Assembly: GCA_963712715.1 (NCBI GenBank)
Contig: CAVQJI010000020.1
Location: 1-64,000 of the forward strand
Source of the DNA: JAFEDN01 sp963712715
Lineage (GTDB): Bacteria > Pseudomonadota > Gammaproteobacteria > Coxiellales > Coxiellaceae
Direction of reading: 5' to 3'
DNA length: 64,000 nt
In this document: piece by piece, positions 27,971 to 36,475 of the stretch
Layout: each line of letters starts with the position of its first letter
How positions within the stretch are numbered: position 1 is the first letter of the stretch
Notes under the pieces: generated by a model
Told to the model about the DNA's origin: nothing
Seen by the model: only the letters and a program-made list of their open reading frames with translations
Databases searched by the model: none
Position numbers and translations under genes: made by a program

Positions 27971-28095
27971 TACGCCATGGGGGATCGCAAGGGGGAGCAG
28001 CGCGCAGCGCTCCCCCTTCATTCCGAGCATCGGCTCCGCCGAGCGCAGGATATAAACCAGGAAGCAATTATCGCTGTATTCAGCGATAATTGCTG
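27971..28095. repeat. GCAATT..CGCTG element with poly-G/poly-C arm, minus orientation
   Basis: Reading left to right: CCATGGGGGATCGCAAGG, a GC hairpin GAGCAGCGCGCAGCGCTC between GGGGG and CCCCC, ATCGGCTCCGCCGAGCGCAG, then the stem GCAATTATCGCTGTATTC and its mirror. It is the reverse complement of the copy at 36,296. Its right end overlaps the last codons of pepN. Confidence 0.8.
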
Positions 28096-30722
28096 GGCAA
28101 ACTTTTCGTGACCAGTTCATAAACGTCGTTGGAGATTTGCGGATTTGCCTGAACTCGCTGTAATTGTGCGCGCATTAATTGCTGGCGATTCTTATCAAAA
28201 CGTTGCCAGCGGGTCAATGCTTCCACCATTCGCGCAGCGACCTGCGGATTTTTAGGATCGATGTCAATAACCCGATCAGCAATAAATTGATAACCTGAAC
28301 CGTCTTTTGCATGAAAATGAATGGTGTTACCGGCAAACACACCAATTAAATTGTAAACATTATTCGGATTGTTAATTGAAAACGCCGGATGTTTTAATAA
28401 TTTCTCAACCTGTTTCAGAGTATCCGGCAATTGTGAACTGGCCTGCAAGGCCAGCCATTTGTTCACCACCAGTGGCTGATCGTGCCATCTTTCATAGAAC
28501 GACTCCAGAATCAGCTGACGTTGCGCTCCCTCATAATTATTCAATGCCCATAAAGCGCCCATGGTGTCAGTCATATTGTCACTGGTTTTAAACTGTTTTA
28601 CGGCTAAATCCGCATATTGTTCTTTGCCCGTATTAACCAGATAGGCCAGCGCTAAATTTTTGACACTGCGCCGGCCCATCTGCGCGGTGTTGTAAACATA
28701 GGGGGAACTATCCAGAAAGTGATGATAAGCATCGAGAAATTGCTTTTCCAGATCATTGGCTATGTGTTTCTTGCCGAATTCTCGGGACTGATGAATGTTT
28801 TCCACATCAACCGGTTCAAGAAACTGCGCTAAATAGCCCTCCGAAGGCAAGGTCAATAATCTCGCCAGTAAATGTAAATCATCACTCTTATTCGTCAGTA
28901 ATTGCGAAAAGGTATCGCGCCACAGCGAAGACTGCTGTAATTGGTGCTTATTTTGCAATGCCGTGACCCAATCCAGAAGGTGTTTTATCGCAAACTGTTG
29001 GGATGCCTCCCAACGCGCCACGATGTCACTGTCATTCGTCATTAATAATGCCAGTTCTTCCGGCGTATAGGGATAATCCAGCTTTACCGGCGCTGAAAAA
29101 TTTCGTAATAGTGAAAGCACTGGTTTTTGCGCTACACCGGTAAAAACAAAATCCTGGCAGTTGTCGTGAATTTCCAGAATTTTCGTGCCGATGACGGCCG
29201 CAGACTCGTTCTTTAATTTTAACGGCAAATCATGGCCCTCTTTATCGATTAACCCCATCGCCAATGGGAGGTGGAACAATTCTTTATGTGGCTGGCCCGG
29301 CGTCGACGGACAGGATTGTTTGACCGTTAAAGCAAAATTTTTCTGTTCTGGATCGTATTCGCCCCGCACCTGTAAACGCGGAGTACCGCTTTGACGATAC
29401 CAGCGAAAAAATTGGGTAAAATCTCTTTTGGAAACATCTGCCATCGCCTGAATAAAATCTTCGGTGGTGACCGCCTGACCGTCGTGACGGCTAAAATATA
29501 AATCCATGCCTTTGCGAAATAATTCCGGGCCTAACAGGGTGCGAACCATGCGAATCACTTCCGCGCCTTTACTGTAAACTGTGGGCGTATAAAAATTATT
29601 AACTTCTATGTAGGATTCGGGACGGACCGGGTGTGCATTCGGGCCGTCATCCTCGGGAAACTGCCGGTTTCGCAACACGTTAATTTCATCGATGCGCGCT
29701 ACCGCCGGTGAGGTCATATCCTCGGAAAAAAGCTGCTCGCGCAAAACGGTTAACCCTTCTTTTAAAGTAATCTGAAACCAGTCCCGGCAGGTGACGCGAT
29801 TTCCAGACCAGTTATGAAAATATTCATGGCCTATCACGCTTTCAATCGCGGCATAATCCTGGTCAGTCGCGGTTTCAGGTTTGGCGAGAATATATTTGGT
29901 GTTAAAGATATTAAGCCCCTTATTTTCCATAGCGCCCATATTAAAATCGCTCACCGCAACGATCATGTAAATATCCAGATCGTATTCGCGGCCAAAGGTT
30001 TCCTCATCCCATTTCATAGCATGTTTTAGCGCGGTTAAGGCAAAATCGCCCTGGTCGCGGAAACCGCGTTCTAAATAAAGTTTTAATTCAACATTGCGCC
30101 CGGATTGGGTTTTAAAATGATCTTCAAGGACGTCAAAATCGCCAGCGACCAGGGCAAATAAATAAGCGGGTTTTAACGACGGATCTTCCCAATGTACCCA
30201 ATGCCGCCCGTTGCTTAAATCTTTTTTCTCGATCAAATTGCCATTGGACAATAAAAATGGATACTGTTTTTTATCAGCAGTAATCGTGGTTGTAAAGCGG
30301 GACATCACATCAGGCCGGTCCAGGTAGTAAGTGATGCGTCGAAAACCGTGAGCTTCACATTGGGTGCAAAAATTAGTGCGTGATTTATAGAGTCCACTGA
30401 GCCTGGTGTTTTTTTGAGGCTGAATCAACACTTCTGTCTCCAGAATAAACTCATCAGGCACATTCGGGATACTGAGATGTTGATCATCTACCTGAAACTG
30501 ATCAACGGACCGTGTTTTACCATCTATACTCACTGCCTGCAAAGTCATCTCTTCACCGTTGAGAACCAGTGGGGCATTGGGTGTTTCAGCTGCCGGGTTG
30601 CGTTTGATTTTTAAGACGCTTTTTACGACGGTATTTTCTTCATGCAGATCGAAATGAAGATGCACGTTTTCAATTTGAAAATCCGCGGGACGGTAATCTT
30701 TTAAATAAAGGGTTTTCGGCAT
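28080..30722 (-). CDS. pepN: Aminopeptidase N
   Basis: The 880-residue M1 metallopeptidase has the exopeptidase motif MGAMENKGLNIFNTKYIL and the zinc site HEYFHNWSGNRVTCRDW near residue 298. LRYITYYLDRPDVMS-type sequence appears as RRITYYLDRPDVMSRFTTT. It matches the E. coli-type PepN layout, with a long helical C-terminal domain. It removes N-terminal residues from peptides in the cytosol. The last residues (KSLPSNYR, stop) are encoded by the GCAATT..CGCTG element, so the native C-terminus has been replaced by a few element-derived codons. It starts 5 bases after the cytochrome b561 gene ends, so the two form an operon. Confidence 0.95.
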   Translation of the reverse strand: MPKTLYLKDYRPADFQIENVHLHFDLHEENTVVKSVLKIKRNPAAETPNAPLVLNGEEMTLQAVSIDGKTRSVDQFQVDDQHLSIPNVPDEFILETEVLIQPQKNTRLSGLYKSRTNFCTQCEAHGFRRITYYLDRPDVMSRFTTTITADKKQYPFLLSNGNLIEKKDLSNGRHWVHWEDPSLKPAYLFALVAGDFDVLEDHFKTQSGRNVELKLYLERGFRDQGDFALTALKHAMKWDEETFGREYDLDIYMIVAVSDFNMGAMENKGLNIFNTKYILAKPETATDQDYAAIESVIGHEYFHNWSGNRVTCRDWFQITLKEGLTVLREQLFSEDMTSPAVARIDEINVLRNRQFPEDDGPNAHPVRPESYIEVNNFYTPTVYSKGAEVIRMVRTLLGPELFRKGMDLYFSRHDGQAVTTEDFIQAMADVSKRDFTQFFRWYRQSGTPRLQVRGEYDPEQKNFALTVKQSCPSTPGQPHKELFHLPLAMGLIDKEGHDLPLKLKNESAAVIGTKILEIHDNCQDFVFTGVAQKPVLSLLRNFSAPVKLDYPYTPEELALLMTNDSDIVARWEASQQFAIKHLLDWVTALQNKHQLQQSSLWRDTFSQLLTNKSDDLHLLARLLTLPSEGYLAQFLEPVDVENIHQSREFGKKHIANDLEKQFLDAYHHFLDSSPYVYNTAQMGRRSVKNLALAYLVNTGKEQYADLAVKQFKTSDNMTDTMGALWALNNYEGAQRQLILESFYERWHDQPLVVNKWLALQASSQLPDTLKQVEKLLKHPAFSINNPNNVYNLIGVFAGNTIHFHAKDGSGYQFIADRVIDIDPKNPQVAARMVEALTRWQRFDKNRQQLMRAQLQRVQANPQISNDVYELVTKSLPSNYR

Positions 30723-30727
30723 AAAAT

Positions 30728-31291
30728 TTACTCGCTAAAAAAATGAGGAGGTTTATATCCTGGTAACATTCGTCGCAGAACATTATTTTTTTCAATAAAA
30801 TGATGTTTTAGCGCCGCACCAATATGCAACACCAGTAAAGCGATAATGATCCAGGCAATGGTGACATGGACGTTAAAAAAATCATTGGCCAGGGTTTTGT
30901 TGACAGGCAACGGCAAAGTCCAGTTCCACCATTTCCAAAAAAAGACGGGATGTCCGTCCAGAGAAGACATGATCCAGCCACTGAGTGGCATCAACAATAG
31001 CACTAAATAAAAGAGAATGTGTACCGAGCGCGCGGCGATCTGTTCCCAGGGCGGTACGCTAATGGGCAAAACCGGCTGAATATTGATAAAGCGCCAAATT
31101 AATCGAAGCAGTATCAACAGGAGAATCGTTAATCCGATTGATTTATGCAAACCAATCATTTCCCCTCGAATGGGCTTGGGTATGCTCTCCAGCAAAAATC
31201 CAAATATCAACATACCAATGACCAGCACAGCAATCAGCCAGTGCAGAGTCCTGGCCACGCTGCCATAATTGTCGATGGTGTTTTTTAACAT
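30728..31291 (-). CDS. Cytochrome b561 family protein
   Basis: I set the start at 31,291, where the ATG follows GGGAGGAGCCGAGTC; a longer frame to 31,318 lacks a site. The product has four membrane helices with the heme-ligand histidines in RTLHWLIAVLVIGML, MIGLHKSIGLTILLL, RSVHILFYLVLLLMPLSG and FNVHVTIAWIIIALLVLH. Diheme cytochromes of this type (CybB-like) pass electrons between quinol or superoxide and other carriers at the inner membrane. At 187 residues the length is normal. pepN follows immediately. Confidence 0.9.
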   Translation of the reverse strand: MLKNTIDNYGSVARTLHWLIAVLVIGMLIFGFLLESIPKPIRGEMIGLHKSIGLTILLLILLRLIWRFINIQPVLPISVPPWEQIAARSVHILFYLVLLLMPLSGWIMSSLDGHPVFFWKWWNWTLPLPVNKTLANDFFNVHVTIAWIIIALLVLHIGAALKHHFIEKNNVLRRMLPGYKPPHFFSE

Positions 31292-31339
31292 GACTCGGCT
31301 CCTCCCTAATCCCCCCATAATAGATACGAAAATGGAGAA

Positions 31340-31446
31340 GGGGTCAAGTCCTTAATCCTATTGTCATTGCGAGCGTGAGCGAAGCAATCCAGTACAGAAT
31401 TTCTACAAAGCTCGTACTGGATTGCTTCGCTCACGCTCGCAATGAC
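31340..31446. repeat. TCATTGCGAGCG hairpin with a half GGGGTCAAGTC arm beside it
   Basis: Bases 31,340-31,351 carry GGGGTCAAGTCC with no partner arm. From 31,363 TCATTGCGAGCGTGAGCGAA is mirrored by TTCGCTCACGCTCGCAATGA around the loop ACAGAATTTCTACAAAGCTC. The GTGAG/CTCAC difference from other copies is matched on both arms. Confidence 0.8.
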
Positions 31447-31464
31447 GAATTTGTCGTGTACAGA

Positions 31465-34400
31465 TTATACCACTAATTCCAACGCTGAAGTTGCAGATAA
31501 GGGGGAAGCGCCGTCATGTTTAAAAAAGGCTATGCTTGAACGGGAAAGCCTCGATTTTTCATCCTGGTAATCATTGACCAGATGCTTCGCTGTGACCGGG
31601 ATTTTTTTATTAATTATTTTAAGCGGAATTTGCTCATTCTTTTCCAGTATGGCTTTACAGGCGCCGTCATTGAGCGCCTCTGTACAAACTAGTTGGGGGC
31701 CGCCCGCCAAAAGTTCCTGCGTGGTGTCTGTCGTATGCTTTAAAAAACCTGGCAACTGTCCTGCCCCGCCTTGAGCAAACATTCCTGCATAACCCAAAGA
31801 ATTCCCGCCAACGGCGACACTGGCGGTATTTTTCTTATAATTTCTGGCTTTTTTCACACTATCCGCTCCGGCACGATTAGGGCCCACTTCTCCCGCTCCG
31901 CGCCAGTTGTGAATCTTTTGCTGTAACCAGTGGGCGGCAGCCGATAATTTACTGACGACAAAATGGGTGGCCTTCGGCACGATTATTTCGCCCATATACG
32001 ATTCCTGATACCGTGGTTTAAGTCCAACCGCATTGCTAAAAGTTCGGTATCCGGGAGATTTTTTACACGCATAATTGTGAATGCTTCTGACGATTTTACG
32101 AAGCGGCCAGGTAGCCTTGTAAACCACTCCTAAAGCAAATCGCACCGTCATTTCCGGAATATAGGGCGCCTGTTTGCAAAGCGCCAGCGTACATTTAATG
32201 AGGCCTCCGGAAATTTGTACCGGCCCGTTATTTTCGCAGATGTCGTCGACGCCGGAATGAGTACGTCCCGAAATACTTTTGTTGATAAATGCCGAACTCC
32301 ATTTCGGGGCCATGTTATCCAGCATCTTTTCAAACCACCTGTCACAATCCGCGCCTGCTTTTTTCGACCATAGCCAGACGAAGGGTTTAACCAACAGACA
32401 CAACAGCGCCGGCACAATGAATATAACTGTGCGTACGGCCGTTTCAATGATGTAAGGAACTATTTTTGCCGCGCTGCGAGGAGTCAATAAATCGAATAAA
32501 AACGAACCTTTTTTAAAGTTAAAATAAAGCCATACCGAAGCATTGATGTAAGAAAGGGAACTGGCAAGTTTTTCCGCAGCTGAACCGCCCCAGGTAAATT
32601 TCACAAAAGCCGCCATTATGCTTGCTGAAAAAAGTTTAGCGCTGGTTAGAAACAATAAACCGGTAATCAGGACCACAGAACCGACTAGCCGTAATCCACT
32701 AAAAAAATTACTGAAAAAAGCCAAAGTTTTATCTTTTATGGTTCCGGCTTTTGGCCAATAAAATCTTTTATTAAAATAGTCTTCCACATCCGCCCGCGTG
32801 CCATTGGCAATATTTTCCCGGGTTAGTTCAAACAAAATGGAGAAGATAGTGGCAAGGGTGGCCACTGCCACAATTCCAAAAATAATCCAGCCCACCACCG
32901 GGATCATGGAAATTCCCGCAAAACCCAAAATCAGGCTGACGGTACTCATGACCGATAATCCTCCCAGGGTTCCGTAACAGAGGCCACTGATGAAGCACGG
33001 AACAAAGCAGAACACCCACAACAGGATTTTTCGACTCCGCCCCAATTCGACGTTGTCGGCATTGGTGTGCATTTGGGTTAAGCCGCCAGCCATGATGTCG
33101 AGAGTTTTTTCAGTATCATTGACGACAATGGCATAATTACAGGCAGCGCTTCCCACCAGCGTGGGCGCAATGACGGAGGCTGCGAGAGCGGGGTTTAATG
33201 TCACAATCATCTGGTAATTGCCCATCCCCGCCACTGCGCCCTCGCCCAGCGATAGCCCGCCCGAAAATAAATTCGCCATGTCCTTGACATTTAAGGCGCG
33301 GCTACGCCGTTTTTGCAGTTCCATCGACACAACGTGATTTTCAAAGGCGTGGATGGGTGCAACTCGCTGTTCACTATAAGGTTTATGAAAAAATTTTTCG
33401 CGCTTCGAAGCGCCCGCTAATAGCGGATAATTGGCGGCGATGGGCAATGGACATCCGCAATAAGTGCTTAAATTCTGGATCAAACTGGCAATTTGGTCCA
33501 GACGGGCCTGCGATTTCGCATGAGCCTGCATTAATTCATCTTTAACAAATGAATATTTAATATCGCGGTGAAGAAAGTACAATTTATTTTTAGACAATTC
33601 CGGCAGGTCTCTGAAATCCTCAGGTAATATAAAATCTTTATCATAAATAATAGAGTGGCAAAGTTTGGAAAAACTTTCCGTGGGCTGGTCGTTCTGTTGC
33701 CGTTGCGCTTCCTCATCGCGATTTTTTACATAGAAATTATAAAGAAACCGGATATATTTTTTTTCCTGTTGTTCGAGGCGATCATATTCCCGATCCTGTA
33801 TCGAAGAAATTTCATTCTGACTTCCGGATATAAATAATTTTTCGAGGAAATCAAAGATAAATTCAATTTTATTTTGGCTTGAATAAGCCTGTATTTTCTC
33901 AATGCAGTTTTGCAATAAGGCCACGGTCTGCGGATCTATCTCGAACAAAATCTGGATAAGTTGAGCAAAATCCTTAATTAATTTTTGGGGCAATTGATAG
34001 CTTAAAGCGTCAACGTGATCCTGGTTAAATAAACTGCCGTTGAAAATCTGGTCCCAGACATTCATTTGATCCGGATGCTCCATGGATTGAGAGTAGAAGT
34101 CACTGATACGTCTGAACGCCACCCAGACATCGTCATAGTATATGGCGACTTCTTCCCGGAAGCGGGTGACGGCGGGATTCATGACCGGGTCCGATGGATC
34201 TATGGTTCCGGTAATGAATAACTCCGTTATTTGCCGGCGTTTTTCCGCGTTTTTTTCCTCGGCATCATTCAGGATTTTATCTACAAGCTGGAGATGATAT
34301 ATGGCTATTGGAGTGCGTTGTTCCTCATAATATTCATCACTGAGATAGTCCATAATCCGAAGATCCCTGAATTGAAAATGTTGAGTAATCTCGGGTAAAT

Positions 34401-34497
34401 ATTCCTTAAATTTCTCGATAAATTTATCATCTGACAGTGGCGGATTTTCTAATAGTATGTCTCTAACTTTATAAATTAAATCGGTATGGGATTTCAT
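31465..34497 (-). CDS. Large orphan membrane protein, candidate effector
   Basis: I chose the ATG at 34,497 (GTGGAGAAAGTT upstream), giving 1,010 residues; a GTG four codons earlier is possible. I do not recognise a family. Residues 1-330 are soluble, acidic and helical (LLENPPLSDDKFIEKFKEYL). The middle holds several hydrophobic blocks: NYQMIVTLNPALAASVIAPT, VFCFVPCFISGLCYGTLGG, MIPVVGWIIFGIVAVATLA, VVLITGLLFLTSAKLFSAS and VRTVIFIVPALLCLLVKPF. The last 250 residues are soluble and basic, ending FFKHDGASPLSATSALELVV. Size, a soluble-membrane-soluble layout and lack of relatives fit a secreted effector of an intracellular bacterium, but no secretion signal can be proved here. Confidence 0.55.
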   Translation of the reverse strand: MKSHTDLIYKVRDILLENPPLSDDKFIEKFKEYLPEITQHFQFRDLRIMDYLSDEYYEEQRTPIAIYHLQLVDKILNDAEEKNAEKRRQITELFITGTIDPSDPVMNPAVTRFREEVAIYYDDVWVAFRRISDFYSQSMEHPDQMNVWDQIFNGSLFNQDHVDALSYQLPQKLIKDFAQLIQILFEIDPQTVALLQNCIEKIQAYSSQNKIEFIFDFLEKLFISGSQNEISSIQDREYDRLEQQEKKYIRFLYNFYVKNRDEEAQRQQNDQPTESFSKLCHSIIYDKDFILPEDFRDLPELSKNKLYFLHRDIKYSFVKDELMQAHAKSQARLDQIASLIQNLSTYCGCPLPIAANYPLLAGASKREKFFHKPYSEQRVAPIHAFENHVVSMELQKRRSRALNVKDMANLFSGGLSLGEGAVAGMGNYQMIVTLNPALAASVIAPTLVGSAACNYAIVVNDTEKTLDIMAGGLTQMHTNADNVELGRSRKILLWVFCFVPCFISGLCYGTLGGLSVMSTVSLILGFAGISMIPVVGWIIFGIVAVATLATIFSILFELTRENIANGTRADVEDYFNKRFYWPKAGTIKDKTLAFFSNFFSGLRLVGSVVLITGLLFLTSAKLFSASIMAAFVKFTWGGSAAEKLASSLSYINASVWLYFNFKKGSFLFDLLTPRSAAKIVPYIIETAVRTVIFIVPALLCLLVKPFVWLWSKKAGADCDRWFEKMLDNMAPKWSSAFINKSISGRTHSGVDDICENNGPVQISGGLIKCTLALCKQAPYIPEMTVRFALGVVYKATWPLRKIVRSIHNYACKKSPGYRTFSNAVGLKPRYQESYMGEIIVPKATHFVVSKLSAAAHWLQQKIHNWRGAGEVGPNRAGADSVKKARNYKKNTASVAVGGNSLGYAGMFAQGGAGQLPGFLKHTTDTTQELLAGGPQLVCTEALNDGACKAILEKNEQIPLKIINKKIPVTAKHLVNDYQDEKSRLSRSSIAFFKHDGASPLSATSALELVV

Positions 34498-34509
34498 AAC
34501 TTTCTCCAC

Positions 34510-34980
34510 TGGGAGTATAAGTTATCCAGTCCGTTAGATTAAAAAAATCACTTAATTCCTGAGTGATGACATGGGAAGTATTTTTAAGAGAAGGATTTTA
34601 CCTGCCCTGGCAAATTGGCAATACTACGCCACCTGCCGGGACAGGACAGGCAGTGACAGTCGGATGAGACCCTGACCGCTCGGGCCACTGGGCACGTTAA
34701 TGAAAGGCAATAATCTGGAAGAAGAATACATATTTAACCTTCTTGTTAAGCTATTATTTTGATGATGTCACTAAATCACCCGAAAGTCAATATTTTGTTC
34801 AATTTTGTTCAACGCGAGAGGCCACTACTTGCATTCCATTATGGAGACCTTCCCCAGGGATTTTCAAAAATTCACTGTACAGATTAAGCTTTGCTGATTT
34901 ATTTCAACTCTCTTTTTCTGAGAAGAAAAGAATTCAACTATTAGAGAATGGCCCCCCCGCTTTGCCTCCTTTTCTGCTGT
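34510..34980. other. Intergenic stretch without a supported gene
   Basis: A GC-richer patch near 34,620-34,700 (CCTGCCGGGACAGGACAGGC) and AT-rich sequence around it give no convincing protein or RNA gene. A frame at 34,743-34,988 does not resemble a known family, although it runs up to the antitoxin remnant that follows and could be its decayed front. Confidence 0.35.
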
Positions 34981-35061
34981 GGGAATAAAGGTAATCCAAC
35001 TTTCCAAACCTTAGATGCGATTATGCATGCTCTGGGCTTTCGTTTGACTGTAGAACCTATC
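34981..35061 (+). pseudogene. C-terminal remnant of a HigA-like (COG3636-type) antitoxin
   Basis: One frame reads GNKGNPTFQTLDAIMHAL then GFRLTVEPI. This is the usual end of putative addiction-module antidotes of the helix-turn-helix type (NPxxxTLxxIxxALGxRLxVEP). The helix-turn-helix and N-terminus that should precede it are unrecognisable, and no HigB-type toxin is near. The fragment touches the end of the convergent rlmI gene. Confidence 0.45.
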
Positions 35062-36247
35062 CCACCGCTCTGCAAATCAGGGTTTTTAAATAATCGGTTT
35101 CCGGGATCGCGGGATGTAGGGGATGGTCGGGGCCCTGATGGCCACGGGCTATAATCTGTAAATTTCGGTGGGAGGAAATACCGGCTGATAACACCGCCTG
35201 CCGAAGATCTTCCATGGACAAATGGTGTGAACAGGAAGCTGAGATTAGAAAACCATCCGCAGACAGTAATTGCATAGCCAGAGCATTTAAACGCTTGTAA
35301 GCTAAAAATCCCTGAGCGTAATCTTTGCGTTTTTTGATAAATGCCGGCGGGTCTAAAATAATCACGTCAAATTGCATTTTTTCTTCGGCAAATTGACGGA
35401 GTTGATCGAAAGCATCGTTTTGACAGGTTTTCAGGACATGACTCACCTGATTTAATGCGGCATTTTCCGCGCATTGGGCCAACGCCGGAGCGGAACTATC
35501 CACCGCCCAAACCTGGGCCGCGCCAAAAACGGCCGCCTGAATAGCCCAGGCGCCGGCGTAAGTAAACATATCCAGCACGCACTTTCCTGGAACCAGACGC
35601 TGTAATTGCCGGCGATTTTCACGATGATCATAAAACCAGCCGGTTTTCTGACCGGTCCACGGGTCTATCCGGAATGAAACTCCATTCTCCTCCATCAAAC
35701 ATTGTTGAGGCGGTTCGCCCCAGGCAGACATCACGTATTGCGGCAAACCTTCTACCAGACGCATACCGTGGTCGTTGCGCAATAAAATCGCGTCAGGATT
35801 AAGCGCTCGCCGCAACGCCGAAACTACCTGCTCCCGCAAATTTTCCATTCCCGCGGTAGTGATTTGCACGACCAGCAGGTTGTTATAACGATCCACGATC
35901 AAACCCGGCAAATAATCCGATTCCCCGTAAATCAGCCGGTAATATGGCTGCGAAAATAAATTTTCACGCAGGCGCAGCGCCGATTGTATCCTCTCGGCAA
36001 AAAAAGTTTCGTCAATTATTTGCCCGGCATTTCGGGTAAGCAACCGGGCGCATAATAAAGTATGCGGATTGATATAGCCACGCCCAAGGTCATGCCCGCG
36101 ATGGTCCACTATATCCACTAGCTGCCCGGACGTAAAACTGCTCAGTGGAGTTTGTGATGTATCGACTTCATTGCTGTAAATCCATAAATGGCCTTGCAGC
36201 AAACGTCTTTCTTCATTTTTTTTAAGTTTTAATCGGGATAAAGGCAT
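35057..36247 (-). CDS. rlmI: 23S rRNA (cytosine-C5)-methyltransferase RlmI-like
   Basis: The 396-residue protein starts LSRLKLKKNEERRLLQGH then LWIYSNEV, the N-terminal PUA domain of the RlmI/YccW group. The central part has LIYGESDYLPGLIVDRYNN. The Rossmann methyltransferase domain carries GWFYDHRENRR, VLDMFTYAGAWAIQAAVFGA (SAM site), WAVDSSAPALAQ and DVIILDPPAFIKKRKDYAQG (catalytic loop). SASCSHHLSMEDL is near the end. RlmI makes m5C1962 in 23S rRNA. The length is normal and AGGGCTT precedes the ATG. Confidence 0.88.
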   Translation of the reverse strand: MPLSRLKLKKNEERRLLQGHLWIYSNEVDTSQTPLSSFTSGQLVDIVDHRGHDLGRGYINPHTLLCARLLTRNAGQIIDETFFAERIQSALRLRENLFSQPYYRLIYGESDYLPGLIVDRYNNLLVVQITTAGMENLREQVVSALRRALNPDAILLRNDHGMRLVEGLPQYVMSAWGEPPQQCLMEENGVSFRIDPWTGQKTGWFYDHRENRRQLQRLVPGKCVLDMFTYAGAWAIQAAVFGAAQVWAVDSSAPALAQCAENAALNQVSHVLKTCQNDAFDQLRQFAEEKMQFDVIILDPPAFIKKRKDYAQGFLAYKRLNALAMQLLSADGFLISASCSHHLSMEDLRQAVLSAGISSHRNLQIIARGHQGPDHPLHPAIPETDYLKTLICRAVG

Positions 36248-36295
36248 AAGCCCTATATTACGCGATTTCTTAAGTTAACAAAAGTATGCGTCAAC

Positions 36296-36420
36296 CAGCA
36301 ATTCCCGCTGGGTACAGCGGCAATTGCTTCCTATTTATATCCTGCGCTCGGCGGAGCCGATGCTCGGAATGAAGGGGGAGCGCTGCGCGCTGCTCCCCCT
36401 TGCGATCCCCCATCGCGCAG
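36296..36420. repeat. GCAATT..CGCTG element with poly-G/poly-C arm, plus orientation
   Basis: AGCAATTCCCGCTGGGTACA with its mirror GCGGCAATTGCT is followed by TCCTGCGCTCGGCGGAGCCG. A long GC stem GGGGGAGCGCTGCGCGCTGC ends in TCCCCC, then GCGATCCCCCATCGCG. It is the reverse complement of 27,971. It lies between a Ser/Thr kinase stop and the rlmI start, both on the minus strand. Confidence 0.8.
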
Positions 36421-36475
36421 AGAATTTTCTACGAAAATTATCTTTAATAAAGGCAGGTTTATTTCTATTAAATAG

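Noticed and set aside
34620..34700. tRNA-like or small-RNA-like GC patch
   Set aside because: I could not form a cloverleaf or a conserved T-loop, and no terminator follows.
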